Shown: positions 27,925-37,412, counted from the stretch's first letter. The stretch is DNA of 64,000 bases from Alphaproteobacteria bacterium (GCA_022449545.1 JAKUPN010000001.1:186001-250000); one strand, 5' to 3'. Notes: generated by a model not told the origin, from the letters alone. A program made the numbers and translations.

Positions 27925-29097
27925 TTATAGTTTGCAATCTTTAGCATATACGTCTTGATGATCTTTAAGCGCTATGCCTGTAATTTTAGTTGTCCATTTC
28001 CCCTCAGCATCTACAACTACTTTACGACTATAAAAGTTCTGTATTGGAAAATGATTGTTACCAAACCGAACGTTACCCCGCACTGATGGAAAATTTGCCT
28101 TTTCAAGAGCGGCACGCATGGCATTGGTATCACTTACCTTTCCTCCAGTTGCCTCTACAGCTGATTTTATAAGAAAGATAGAGTCATACGCCTGTGCAGC
28201 ATAAAATGATGGATAGCTTCCGTACTTCTTTTTAAAATCAGCTACAAAACGTTTATTTTGTTTATTATCCATATCTGGCGACCAGAACTGTGTCATAGTA
28301 GTACCAAGCACCCCTGTCATTTTAGCCTGTTGAAGTCTTGGAAGGCTTAATGAGTCTAGGGTGTAAACGGAATATAGAGGCGTACTTGAAAGGCCCGCTT
28401 GAGCGTATTGCTTTAAGAAAGCTGCTCCGTGCTTTCCTGGGTAAAAGGTGAACACGGCATCAGGTTTAGCAGATTTGACCTTGGTAAATTCAGCTGACCA
28501 ATCTATCTGAGTCGGCCAAGTGGTCATGTCTTTTCCAACGACTTTTCCCTTAAAAGTACGTTCAACTCCGGCCACCATATCTTTGCCAGCCGCGTAGTTG
28601 GGGGCAAGTATATAAAGTGATTTAATTCCTCGTTGGTTTAAAACCTCACCAAGAGCCATTGGGGTTTGATCATTTTGCCATGAAATATTAAAGAAATTCT
28701 TGTGACAGTTTTTTCCTGCAAGAGGAGAAGGGCCTGCATTGGCACTTATCAATATTTTATTAGCATTCAAAACTACTGGGGCAGATGCCAACAGAACGTG
28801 TGACCAAATATACCCAGCAACTATATCTATATCACCTGACTTTATAAGCTTCTCAGTTTTTTGTTTGCCTTTTTGAGGGTTGAATTCATCATCCTCATAA
28901 ACAATTTTAACATCTAGAGAACCCATCTTGCCGCCTATATGTTCAACAGCAAGATCTACTGCCTTTTTTTGATCCACTCCAATTATGGCTGCACCTGTCG
29001 TCAAAGTAGTTACAAAACCAATTTTAATTGACTCAGCTAGCGCCGTTGACGACATCAAAATAAATATTAATGCCGCGGTGATAAATTGTTTTATCAT
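27925..29097 (-). CDS. LIV-type ABC transporter periplasmic binding protein
   Basis: This is the solute-binding protein of the importer. The 390-residue precursor has a signal peptide (residues 1-21, ending STALA-ES) and the two-lobed Peripla_BP_6 fold, with SIKIGFVTTLTTGAAIIGVDQKKAVDLA at the mature N-terminus and DIVAGYIWSHVLLASAPV in lobe one. It is the first and presumably most strongly expressed gene of the operon. It resembles binding proteins of aromatic-acid and amide transporters as much as those for amino acids; the ligand cannot be read from sequence. Its Shine-Dalgarno site GGGAGG lies in the arm of an inverted repeat. Confidence 0.92.
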   Translation of the reverse strand: MIKQFITAALIFILMSSTALAESIKIGFVTTLTTGAAIIGVDQKKAVDLAVEHIGGKMGSLDVKIVYEDDEFNPQKGKQKTEKLIKSGDIDIVAGYIWSHVLLASAPVVLNANKILISANAGPSPLAGKNCHKNFFNISWQNDQTPMALGEVLNQRGIKSLYILAPNYAAGKDMVAGVERTFKGKVVGKDMTTWPTQIDWSAEFTKVKSAKPDAVFTFYPGKHGAAFLKQYAQAGLSSTPLYSVYTLDSLSLPRLQQAKMTGVLGTTMTQFWSPDMDNKQNKRFVADFKKKYGSYPSFYAAQAYDSIFLIKSAVEATGGKVSDTNAMRAALEKANFPSVRGNVRFGNNHFPIQNFYSRKVVVDAEGKWTTKITGIALKDHQDVYAKDCKL

Positions 29098-29103
29098 ATT
29101 ATC

Positions 29104-29130
29104 CTCCCAGTAAAGTTCTTCCTATGGGAG
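29104..29130 (-). promoter_or_regulatory. Leader hairpin that can hide the binding-protein ribosome site
   Basis: In the minus-strand transcript, CTCCCA (29130-29125) and TGGGAG (29109-29104) can pair around a 15-base loop. The 3' arm contains most of the GGGAGG Shine-Dalgarno site, five bases before the ATG at 29097. A second small stem, GAAC-CAAGT-GTTC (29153-29165), lies just upstream. Translation control is inference. Confidence 0.5.
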
Positions 29131-29237
29131 CACAACAGACCAAAAATGGAAAGAACCAAGTGTTCCTACTTTGTGAAAAGTTTGTTTATATAAACAACCA
29201 AAATAAGATGATTTTCATTATGTGAGAAAATAAAAGC

Positions 29238-30098
29238 ATGAAACAGAATACATTTCAGTCACGCCGAAGCTTCATTTTTACCCCAGGAAATCGACCTGAG
29301 CTCTTTAATAAAGCATTAAAATCCAGGGCAGACATAGTCTGTGTTGAACTAGAGGACGGAGTAGCCCCCCATAATAAGAGTGAGGCTAGAGAAAAGATGC
29401 TTGAATTATTTGAAAAGCCTCATCCACTAGACGGGGTTGAAAGAGTAGTACGAATTAATTGCTTACGCACTTCCGAAGGTGTTGCCGATTTAGAGGCCAT
29501 ATTAAGAACAAATTGTCAAGTTCCCTCAATAATGATGCCAAAAGTAAAAGGGCCGGAAGAAGTTCACGGATTAGCCGAAACCTTAAAAGAATCTGGTTTG
29601 AAAACTGAAATACAGGCTATTATTGAGACTAACGAAGGATTAGAAGCGGCATATGAAATAGCCCAGGCTACAGATAGGCTTACAGCTTTATTATTTGGTG
29701 CTGTAGATCTTGCAGCTGAGCTTCGTTGTACAAACAACTGGGAGCCACTACTTTACGCCCGCTCTAGAACCGTCCACGCTGGGGCTGCCGCAGGAATAGA
29801 CGTAATAGATGTTCCTTGGCTTGATTTAGAAGATATGGAAGGAATGAGAGAAGAGGCTGAATCCAGCAATAGTTTGGGCTTTACAGGAAAAGGAGCAATC
29901 CACCCAAAACAAATTTCCACTTTGAACGAGGTTTTTACCCCGAGCATCGAAGAAGTAAATTATGCAAAAAAAGTTATTAAAGCTTTCGAAGAAGCTAATA
30001 CAGGGGTCGTAGTAGTTGATGGAAAGCTGATAGAACAACCAGTTCTATTGAGCATGCAACGCATCTTGGCACTTAATGAAAAAACCAATAATAAGTAA
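29238..30098 (+). CDS. CitE-like CoA-ester lyase (HpcH/HpaI aldolase family)
   Basis: This 286-residue TIM-barrel protein belongs to the citrate lyase beta/malyl-CoA lyase family, which cleaves or forms 3-hydroxyacyl-CoA esters such as malyl-CoA or citramalyl-CoA. Motifs are RSFIFTPGNRPELF at the N-terminus, the Mg2+-binding ELEDGV, an IIETNEG segment with a further metal Glu, LFGAVDLAAELR, and GKGAIHPKQI near the end. No strong Shine-Dalgarno site precedes the ATG. The ligase gene follows after five bases, so the pair likely acts in one pathway: activation of an acid to a CoA ester and C-C cleavage. The substrate is unknown. Confidence 0.88.
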   Translation: MKQNTFQSRRSFIFTPGNRPELFNKALKSRADIVCVELEDGVAPHNKSEAREKMLELFEKPHPLDGVERVVRINCLRTSEGVADLEAILRTNCQVPSIMMPKVKGPEEVHGLAETLKESGLKTEIQAIIETNEGLEAAYEIAQATDRLTALLFGAVDLAAELRCTNNWEPLLYARSRTVHAGAAAGIDVIDVPWLDLEDMEGMREEAESSNSLGFTGKGAIHPKQISTLNEVFTPSIEEVNYAKKVIKAFEEANTGVVVVDGKLIEQPVLLSMQRILALNEKTNNK

Positions 30099-30103
30099 AA
30101 AGT

Positions 30104-31744
30104 ATGACAAAGTACAATCCAATTTTGTCGGAAAATCGCATCAATGAAATGACCGAATTAGGTTTTTGGTCAAACCTTACTATTTTCGATTGTTTTAAAC
30201 ATGCAGTTAAAGAGAACCCCGAAAAAGTTGCAATCGTTTCGCATATGACAGAAACGGAAGACACAATAAAGATCACGTATAAGGAACTATCAGAATCAGT
30301 AACACAGATTGCGAAAAAATTAATAAAAAGTGGTGTCAAACCTGGAGATGTTGTTTCTCTGCAATTACCCAATTGGTGGCATTTAACCGCCTTGCATTTA
30401 GCGTGTATTAGTATTGGAGCGGTAACTAATGCGCTAATGCCCATTTTTCGTTACAGAGAGCTTAAATTCATGCTCTCATTAACTGAAAGTAAAATTTTGT
30501 TTGTTCCAGCTTTTTTTCGTAATTTTAATTACGAGCTAATGGCTCATGAGCTCTTAGATAGCATTCCAACTTTGGAAAAAATTTATGTTGTTGGTGGAAA
30601 AACCCAAGAATCTTTCGAATCGCATTTCAAAATAAACAGATCTGAGTCACACAACCTAAAAGACATCCAAAATAATTTGGTAAATTCTAATGAAGTCATA
30701 CAGCTCGCCTTCACATCAGGCACAACTGGCGAACCAAAAGCTGTTATGCACACTTCCAACACATTGCTAGGTAATATAAACCCATTTATCAAAAGAATAG
30801 GAATTTCATCAAGTGACCTAGTGCTGATGGCATCACCCTTGGCACACCAAACAGGCTTTCTCTATGGTTTAATGATGCCAATAGTTCTCAATACCACTGC
30901 AATTTTACAAGACGTTTGGAATCCTGATGTAGCCGCTAATTTGATTAACAAAGAACGTGTTACTTTTACAATGGCATCAACCCCTTTTCTTTCTGATCTA
31001 GCACAGGTCGCCAAACTTGATAAATATGATTTAAGCTCCCTAAAGACATTCGTTACTGCCGGAGCTCCAATTCCAAGAACTTTGGTGCGTGAAGCTAAAA
31101 AATTTATGCAGGCTGATATCATTTCTTGCTGGGGTATGACTGAAAACGGTGGAGTAACTACAACTCGCCGAGATGATACTGAAGAGAAGGTTTTTGAAAC
31201 TGACGGATCTCCAATAAATGGAATGGAGGTAAGGGTAGTCGGAGATAATAATAAGCCTGTTATTAATGGAAAAGAAGGCCGTTTACAGGCTAGGGGTGCA
31301 GCAAGCTTTGTTGGTTATTTTAAGCGTCCAGAGGCGTTCGATAGCGATAAGGACGGTTGGTTTGAAACAGGGGATTTAGCCCAAAAGGATAATGATGGTT
31401 ATATCCGTATTTCAGGACGAAATAAGGACGTTATTATACGAGGCGGAGAAAATATACCTGTAGTTGAAATCGAAGGTATGATCTACAAACACCCTGATGT
31501 GGTTGATGTTGCAATTGTAGCAATGCCCGATGATCGTCTAGGTGAAAGGTGCTGCGCATTTCTCGTGTTAAAGCCCACAAGGAGTCTTAACCTTAAGAAA
31601 ATTATAGAATTTCTTCTGAATCAGAAGATTTCTAAAAACTACCTGCCAGAAAGAGTGGAGTTTTTGGATGAAATGCCAAGAACACCCTCAGGTAAAATTC
31701 AAAAATTTAAACTACGCGAAAAAGCATCTAAATACATAGTCTAA
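30104..31744 (+). CDS. AMP-forming acyl-CoA synthetase (AliA-like)
   Basis: This ligase activates a carboxylic acid to its CoA thioester through an acyl-adenylate. The 546-residue length is normal. It has the P-loop TSGTTGEPKAVMHT, the A5 motif WGMTENGG, the GDLAQKDNDGYIRISGR hinge and the catalytic Lys in PRTPSGKIQKF. Overall style is closest to cyclohexanecarboxylate-CoA ligases (AliA) rather than to the benzoate-CoA ligase family of box clusters, judged from memory only. It is coupled to the CitE-like gene and overlaps the convergent amidase gene by four bases. Confidence 0.88.
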   Translation: MTKYNPILSENRINEMTELGFWSNLTIFDCFKHAVKENPEKVAIVSHMTETEDTIKITYKELSESVTQIAKKLIKSGVKPGDVVSLQLPNWWHLTALHLACISIGAVTNALMPIFRYRELKFMLSLTESKILFVPAFFRNFNYELMAHELLDSIPTLEKIYVVGGKTQESFESHFKINRSESHNLKDIQNNLVNSNEVIQLAFTSGTTGEPKAVMHTSNTLLGNINPFIKRIGISSSDLVLMASPLAHQTGFLYGLMMPIVLNTTAILQDVWNPDVAANLINKERVTFTMASTPFLSDLAQVAKLDKYDLSSLKTFVTAGAPIPRTLVREAKKFMQADIISCWGMTENGGVTTTRRDDTEEKVFETDGSPINGMEVRVVGDNNKPVINGKEGRLQARGAASFVGYFKRPEAFDSDKDGWFETGDLAQKDNDGYIRISGRNKDVIIRGGENIPVVEIEGMIYKHPDVVDVAIVAMPDDRLGERCCAFLVLKPTRSLNLKKIIEFLLNQKISKNYLPERVEFLDEMPRTPSGKIQKFKLREKASKYIV

Positions 31745-33153
31745 GGACATAAAGGAGGTGTACCAATGCGCTGCCTTGCATTTCCTAACACTTTCTCAAA
31801 CGATAGAGCAATCGCTAAAGCCTTCTCATCTAAATTTAGAGGACAAATAATCTGCAATCCAACCGGCATTCCCTTTTTATCGAGACAAACGGGAATAGTA
31901 ATTGCGCATAAATCAAGCATATTTACCGTACTCGTATTTCTCGCTGCACCCATATTGTGTTGATGATAGCTTTTTGATTCTGAAACCTCTTCAAGTGTAG
32001 GCGGTGATATAGGTATTGTAGGGCCAACAATAGCATCAAACCCCAACATAGTTTCTCTAATGCTAATAGCGAGTTCTAACCTTTTTCTACAAATAGCCAT
32101 ATAATCTCTGACTTCAATGCTTTCCATTTTTTCGAACCGAGCAGAAACATTTGGATCAAGGTCATTTCTAAAATCTGCCATCTCATTATTTATAAAACTG
32201 GCAAACTCTGGGGCAGCAAGCCCCCCTCTTTTAAACAACTCCAATGATTCTTCTATTTCTCCGCATTTTATCGACGATACTTTGAGGCCAGATTCTGACA
32301 ATTCATCTAAGGCTGCTTTAACCCCTTCTGATATGCCAGGATCGCAAGAATCAAAGTACCAATCACAAATACCTACATGAAAATCAGATGCAGACGATTG
32401 AAGAAGGTTTCTACGAAAACCCTCTGCTTTATCAGATGTTCTGGGATCGATAACTGAAAAAGCCAAAACCGCATCTTCTACGGTGCGGGTCAACGGGCCA
32501 GCTGTATCCAATGTTGTGCTCAACGGCACTATCCCTTCAGTTGACCATCGGCCTCTACTTGTTTTTAATCCAACTGTACCTGTAAAACTCGCTGGCATTC
32601 TTACAGATCCAGCCGTATCAGAACCTAGGGCTAATAATGCCGATCCCTCCCACAGACTCACGCCAGCACCAGCACTAGACCCACCCGGCACTCGATGATT
32701 TTTGTCATCCCACGGATTCCTTGGAGTCCCCCAATGAACATTAGTACCCAATGCTCCAAAGGCGAACTGAACAGTATGTGTCTTTCCTGATACAACTGCT
32801 AATTGTTTCCTTAACGATCGCATTACTGGACCTTCAGTTTGCCATTGATCAGGCAGTTCTCGAGAGCATCCTGCGAAGGTTGGATAACCTTTTACCCCAT
32901 AAAGATCTTTTACTGATATTGGAATTCCTTGAAACGGGCCTAAGTCTATACCAGATAAAAATACCGCGTCTGCTGCTTCGGATTCAGAAAGGCATTGTTT
33001 CGGCTCCCAAGTCTTATAAGCATTTAGCTTGGAACCGCGATCTCTTCGATTAGCGATTGCCCATTCCGCCAAATTTTTTGACGTCATGTTGCCATTCCGC
33101 ATACCTTCCGCAATACTCATAATCGAACTAGTCTCTATCTGGATATGATTCAT
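31741..33153 (-). CDS. Amidase (amidase signature family)
   Basis: This 470-residue amidase hydrolyses a carboxamide or related bond with a Ser-cisSer-Lys triad. The triad is visible as Lys82 (ISVKDLYG), Ser159 (GGSSAGAG) and Ser183 (SDTAGSVRMPAS), with the usual 24-residue spacing between the serines. A TTG gives ten more residues, but ATG at 33153 has AAGGA nine bases upstream. No GatB or GatC partner is near and the C-terminal part differs from GatA, so a catabolic amidase is more likely. It overlaps the ligase gene end tail-to-tail. Confidence 0.88.
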   Translation of the reverse strand: MNHIQIETSSIMSIAEGMRNGNMTSKNLAEWAIANRRDRGSKLNAYKTWEPKQCLSESEAADAVFLSGIDLGPFQGIPISVKDLYGVKGYPTFAGCSRELPDQWQTEGPVMRSLRKQLAVVSGKTHTVQFAFGALGTNVHWGTPRNPWDDKNHRVPGGSSAGAGVSLWEGSALLALGSDTAGSVRMPASFTGTVGLKTSRGRWSTEGIVPLSTTLDTAGPLTRTVEDAVLAFSVIDPRTSDKAEGFRRNLLQSSASDFHVGICDWYFDSCDPGISEGVKAALDELSESGLKVSSIKCGEIEESLELFKRGGLAAPEFASFINNEMADFRNDLDPNVSARFEKMESIEVRDYMAICRKRLELAISIRETMLGFDAIVGPTIPISPPTLEEVSESKSYHQHNMGAARNTSTVNMLDLCAITIPVCLDKKGMPVGLQIICPLNLDEKALAIALSFEKVLGNARQRIGTPPLCP

Positions 33154-33302
33154 TTCAGATGTCCTTAAAATTTCGTCGGGCAAAGATTAATAAATAAGAT
33201 AACCTTACTCTCTAAATCTTTAAACCTTTGATAAAAAATAACTGATGCACACTAGCCGGTTTATCTATCTCTTAAAACCCAACTTTGTAATTCGAGAAAG
33301 TG

Positions 33303-34370
33303 ATGTCCAATAAAAACACCAACATGCGACGTTTTTCACGATCCAAACTAGAAGATTTTATGAAACGCTGTTTTATGGCAACAGATCTTCCTGAGAAAGA
33401 TGCAGAAACAGTAGCACGTTTCATGGCAGATTCAGACATCATGGGAAAAGATTCTCACGGAATTTTTAGATTACCCGGTTATATCCAACGTTTAATTAAT
33501 GGCGGCATTAATAAAACCCCTAACATTCAAGTTTTAAAAAACCGCTCAGCCACTGCATTGGTTGATGGTGATAACGGAATGGGACACTTAGTAGTAAATT
33601 TCTGTGCAGAATTAGCAATTGAAAAAGCAAAGAAAAGTGGAATTTCTTGGGTCGGGGTCAATCATTCTAATCACGCTGGAGCTGCAGGGGCTTATGCCCT
33701 TCTTCCCCTTGAGCAAGACATGATAGGTATTTACGTAGCAGTTGGGAGCGCTAACCACCTTCCTCCATGGGGTGGCATAGAACCACTACTCTCAACTAAC
33801 CCAATTGCCGTAGCAATTCCCGGCATGCATGAAGAACCAATCTTGCTGGATATGGCAACTACAGTCAGTTCCTATGGTAAAATCAAAGTCCATGCACAAC
33901 GTAATATACCTATGCCTGAAGGGTGGATGGTAGATAAAAACGGAGAACCTTTGACAGATGCTTCACAAGCCGATTTAGGTTTTCTTCTACCTATCGGAGG
34001 CCCAAAAGGCTATGGATTAGCGCTTATATTCGGTATTCTTGCCGGAACCTTAAATGGAGCAGCTTTTGGTAGAGACGTTATAGATATGAACGAAGACAGG
34101 AACTCTGTAAGTAATACTGGTCAATTTATTTTAGCCCTAGACATATCAGCTTTCATGGACACAAACGAATTTAAACGAGAAATTGATGAAGTCATTCAAA
34201 CAATGAGAAATTCTAAGACACTTAAGGGAGCGGAAGGTGTTCGCCTTCCGGGTGATGGAAGTCATGCGGCAATGAAAGACCGAAAGGAAAATGGAATACC
34301 CTTGCCAACACCTCTAATAGTGAACTTAGAAAAATTAGCTAATACACTTAGTGTAACCCAACTTAAATAA
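33303..34370 (+). CDS. Malate/L-lactate dehydrogenase family oxidoreductase (Ldh2)
   Basis: This 355-residue protein belongs to the NAD(P)-dependent Ldh2/malate dehydrogenase family, which reduces 2-oxoacids and imines. Seen are the catalytic SHGIFRLPGY, the WVGVNHSNHAGAAGAYAL stretch, LSTNPIAVAIP, LLDMATTVSSYGKI and GPKGYGLALIF with the conserved Lys. Substrate could be malate, lactate, ureidoglycolate or a sugar acid. GTG (33300) and ATG (33303) are adjacent; ATG is chosen. An EamA transporter gene follows on the same strand. Confidence 0.88.
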   Translation: MSNKNTNMRRFSRSKLEDFMKRCFMATDLPEKDAETVARFMADSDIMGKDSHGIFRLPGYIQRLINGGINKTPNIQVLKNRSATALVDGDNGMGHLVVNFCAELAIEKAKKSGISWVGVNHSNHAGAAGAYALLPLEQDMIGIYVAVGSANHLPPWGGIEPLLSTNPIAVAIPGMHEEPILLDMATTVSSYGKIKVHAQRNIPMPEGWMVDKNGEPLTDASQADLGFLLPIGGPKGYGLALIFGILAGTLNGAAFGRDVIDMNEDRNSVSNTGQFILALDISAFMDTNEFKREIDEVIQTMRNSKTLKGAEGVRLPGDGSHAAMKDRKENGIPLPTPLIVNLEKLANTLSVTQLK

Positions 34371-34422
34371 GACATTATAAAAATAGGCCTCATAAATCAT
34401 ATCTAGTCAAAATCATTCTTCC

Positions 34423-35283
34423 TTGGTAATTGCTGTCTCGTGGATGGTCGGCACGTTACTTTCATTCACTCTAATGGCAATTGCTGTTAGAGAACTCTAC
34501 GGCGCAATACCCCCCTTTGAAATTCAATTTTTTCGAAGTGTAACCTCTTTAATTATTCTAGGCCCAATTTTAGCCTTTAAAGGCTGGTCTGCTCTTAAGA
34601 CAGAACAACCTAAACTACAAGTTACACGAAATTTAATTCATTTTGCAGCTCAACTTGGCTGGATAACAGGCGTGATAATGCTACCTCTATCGGAAGTATT
34701 TGCAATTGAGTTCACTACACCAGCTTGGGCAGCCTTAATAGCCGCAATTTTTCTAGGTGAAAAACTAAATAGAGGCAGAATTATAGCAGTAATATTGGGC
34801 TTAATAGGTGTTTTCATAATATTAAAACCGGGCATGGCCAGTATTAACCCAGGAACTTTCGCAGTTTTAGCTGCTGCTATCGGATTTGCTTTTGTAATAG
34901 TCGCTACAAAATCCCTTACGAAGACAGACACACCATTAACAATCCTCCTCTATATGACATTATTACAACTCCCTATCGGTGCCATATTAGCGTCTATTGT
35001 ATGGGTTACACCAAATATTCTTCAATTATTTTGGTTGTTTATATGCGGGGCAATGGGCGTCAGCGCCCATTATTGTACGGCAAGAGCCCTTAAGCTCGCA
35101 GATGCTAGTATCGCTGCACCGATGGATTTTATGCGCCTCCCTCTTATAGTCCTTGTAGGGTACGTACTCTATGCAGAATCAGCCGAAATAGCGGTCTTAT
35201 TGGGTGCCATTATAATTTTTGTTGGAAATTATTACAGCATTCGGTTTGAACAAAAAAACAGAAAAAACGAACTTAAAAGTTAA
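34423..35283 (+). CDS. EamA/DMT-family transporter
   Basis: This 286-residue protein has ten hydrophobic segments and two EamA repeats, the first with PPFEIQFFRS and the second with TPLTILLYMT. It is a drug/metabolite transporter, probably an exporter of a small metabolite. The start is unclear: TTG at 34423 gives the longest form without a strong ribosome site, and ATG at 34444 would cut into the first helix. It lies 52 bases after the Ldh2 gene. Confidence 0.82.
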   Translation: MVIAVSWMVGTLLSFTLMAIAVRELYGAIPPFEIQFFRSVTSLIILGPILAFKGWSALKTEQPKLQVTRNLIHFAAQLGWITGVIMLPLSEVFAIEFTTPAWAALIAAIFLGEKLNRGRIIAVILGLIGVFIILKPGMASINPGTFAVLAAAIGFAFVIVATKSLTKTDTPLTILLYMTLLQLPIGAILASIVWVTPNILQLFWLFICGAMGVSAHYCTARALKLADASIAAPMDFMRLPLIVLVGYVLYAESAEIAVLLGAIIIFVGNYYSIRFEQKNRKNELKS

Positions 35284-35333
35284 CCATTATGTCTTATATT
35301 GCCATCAAAACTGCAATTTTAATTTGCTTTTTT

Positions 35334-35906
35334 TTAGTCTTGCCCCGCGGTAAAAGTCATACCTCTATCCTCAAATAACTGGACCACATCATCTCCATAC
35401 GCTGAAAGTCTTTCAGCTACCACCTTGGAAAAATCAATGTCGCCCATATCATGAACGCCTCCCGTTATAACCACCTGCAGGATACCCTCATCATCGCCAA
35501 TGTTTTTAAAAGCACGACAAACTCCAGGTGGTACTGAAATAGTATCAAATAAATCTAATTCCACACGCTCAGTGCCCTCATCATTCCATGTGACTTCGAA
35601 TCGACCTTTAAGGACAGTGAAAGTTTCATAAGTCTGTTGATGGGCATGCAGCGATGGGCCAGTGCCAGGTGGGCAGACGGCCATAGTCATTGTCATACCT
35701 GCTGCATCCACGATAGGCGCACCCTTATTTACAGGAGTGTCGACGTCTCCTCCTAAACCAATTACAGAAAGTAACTTACGAGCATAGATAATATCTATTG
35801 CTTCTTGAGACAGGTCCAAACTTTCAGCAAATTCCAAAGGTTTGAGATCAGCGAATCTAGAAACTCTATTGCTCATCTCCTTTGATGAAATTGATATAGT
35901 CTTCAT
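35334..35906 (-). CDS. Cupin-domain protein
   Basis: This 190-residue protein has one cupin barrel at about residues 70-150. Cupin motif 1 reads PGTGPSLHAHQQTYETFTVLKG, retaining two His and a Glu as metal ligands. Motif 2 reads PPGVCRAFKN, where the usual fourth ligand His is replaced by Arg. The start ATG has an AAGGAG site. It may bind metal with three ligands or act as a sensor; enzymatic function is unknown. It converges with the EamA gene. Confidence 0.78.
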   Translation of the reverse strand: MKTISISSKEMSNRVSRFADLKPLEFAESLDLSQEAIDIIYARKLLSVIGLGGDVDTPVNKGAPIVDAAGMTMTMAVCPPGTGPSLHAHQQTYETFTVLKGRFEVTWNDEGTERVELDLFDTISVPPGVCRAFKNIGDDEGILQVVITGGVHDMGDIDFSKVVAERLSAYGDDVVQLFEDRGMTFTAGQD

Positions 35907-36219
35907 TTCAATATCTCCTTACAATCAATTTATTATAACATAAACACTCAGGAAATCGAGTTTATGTAGGGGATTTAAACCTCGGGTATTTAATAACTTG
36001 TTATTGTAAGCATGTTCTCTAATAGCTGATTTGAGCAAAAAGATTCCAATATTAGGTTATAATTTATTTGAATCTTTGACTAAATTGCCTCAGATTTAAT
36101 GACGCACTAATAAACGCACCACTAGACAATGGCCCCTAGAAATTGCCATAAACCCATATATAGATTTATCCGCATCTGCTACCTTAATCAATTTGGCCAA
36201 CTGGCAGGAAGTAAATAGT
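35907..36219. other. Divergent intergenic region between cupin gene and apaG
   Basis: No gene is seen in these 313 bases. A short palindrome AATAAC-TT-GTTATT lies at 35992-36005 and a TATAAT near 36057, without a well-spaced -35 box. They are candidate promoter or operator elements for the flanking genes, nothing firmer. Confidence 0.35.
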
Positions 36220-36612
36220 ATGTATAATTCAAAAAGTAATAATATATCCGTAACCGTAGCCCCTATATTTCTTGAGGATCAGTCTGATCCAGAAGATGAT
36301 CACTTCGTCTGGGCTTATCAGGTTAAGATAGAGAACCATGGGCCTACAACTGTTCAGCTTCAGGAGAGATATTGGCGTATAACAGATGCAAACGGGCTCG
36401 TTCAAGAAGTTAGAGGCTCTGGAGTAGTCGGTGAACAACCAATACTTGAGCCTGGGGAATCTTTTGAATATACGAGTGGCACTCCTTTGAACACCCCATC
36501 AGGTATAATGGTTGGATCTTATTCAATGCAGACAAATCAGGGTGATCAATTTGACGTCGATATACCAGCCTTTTCATTAGATAGTCCTCATCAGATTATA
36601 AACTTAAATTAA
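36220..36612 (+). CDS. apaG: ApaG protein
   Basis: ApaG is a small immunoglobulin-like beta-sandwich protein of uncertain biochemical role, linked to Co2+/Mg2+ resistance and dinucleoside polyphosphate levels in enterics. The 130-residue protein has [42 protein letters not shown], the GSGVVGEQP motif and GSYSMQ, all usual. A TTG gives nine more residues, but ATG at 36220 has AGGAAG eight bases upstream. It is 14 bases from folE on the same strand. Confidence 0.93.
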   Translation: MYNSKSNNISVTVAPIFLEDQSDPEDDHFVWAYQVKIENHGPTTVQLQERYWRITDANGLVQEVRGSGVVGEQPILEPGESFEYTSGTPLNTPSGIMVGSYSMQTNQGDQFDVDIPAFSLDSPHQIINLN

Positions 36613-36626
36613 TTAATTTTAGAAAA

Positions 36627-37271
36627 ATGACTAATAGACCATCAAAACCAACTAATATTGCTGTACACCCAAAAGTTACTGGAAAAAACGGCAACAAACC
36701 TTCGAGAATAGAAGCTGAAAGAGCCGTTCAGACCTTGTTAAGATGGGCTGGTGACGAACCAAATCGTGAAGGATTACTTGATACACCAAAACGAGTCGTT
36801 CGTGCTTATGAAGAATTTTTTGCAGGATACGATCAGGACCCAGTAGAATATTTGAAGCGCACCTTCGATGAAATTCAAGGTTACGATGAACTAGTTTTAC
36901 TTAGAGATATTCGCTTCGAGTCATTTTGTGAACACCATCTTGCGCCAATAATAGGTAAAATTCATATTGGTTATCTTCCAAATCATAGAGTTGTGGGTAT
37001 TAGCAAACTAGCAAGAGTTGCTGAAACATATTCAAAACGACTCCAAATACAAGAAAAGCTCACGGCAGAAATAGCTAATTGTATTGAACAGGTCCTCCAA
37101 CCCATAGGGGTCGCGGTAGTTATTGAAGCTGAGCATCATTGCATGACAACTAGAGGTGTCCACAAACCTGGCGTCTCAATGATTACTAGTCGTATGTTAG
37201 GCGCCTTTCGCAAAAATCCAGATACTAGAAGAGAATTTTTATCACTAATCAATCATCCTAGTGCAAACTAG
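36627..37271 (+). CDS. folE: GTP cyclohydrolase I (FolE)
   Basis: FolE converts GTP to dihydroneopterin triphosphate, the first step of folate synthesis. The 214-residue protein is the zinc-dependent type IA enzyme: the ligands sit in FCEHHLAP (Cys, His) and [12 protein letters not shown] (Cys). VVGISKLAR and the RLQIQEKLT stretch are also present. The N-terminal 25 residues are an unconserved basic extension. It follows apaG closely and is probably cotranscribed. This shows that the organism does not rely only on zinc-independent FolE2. Confidence 0.96.
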   Translation: MTNRPSKPTNIAVHPKVTGKNGNKPSRIEAERAVQTLLRWAGDEPNREGLLDTPKRVVRAYEEFFAGYDQDPVEYLKRTFDEIQGYDELVLLRDIRFESFCEHHLAPIIGKIHIGYLPNHRVVGISKLARVAETYSKRLQIQEKLTAEIANCIEQVLQPIGVAVVIEAEHHCMTTRGVHKPGVSMITSRMLGAFRKNPDTRREFLSLINHPSAN

Positions 37272-37412
37272 ATTGTTTCATCTGATTTTTAATGAGAGTT
37301 AAGTAACTATTATCTCTAGACAAAGTCTGTAAAACCGCCGATCATTGTCAATCATAGAACTCTTAGTTAAAGAGGTCATTATTAATAGCGAACCAGAATA
37401 GACGACTCCTAA

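Noticed and set aside
30104-31744. Calling the ligase a benzoate-CoA ligase (BclA)
   Set aside because: Its context suggests it, but the sequence style is closer to AliA-like ligases and nothing specific to the benzoate family was seen.
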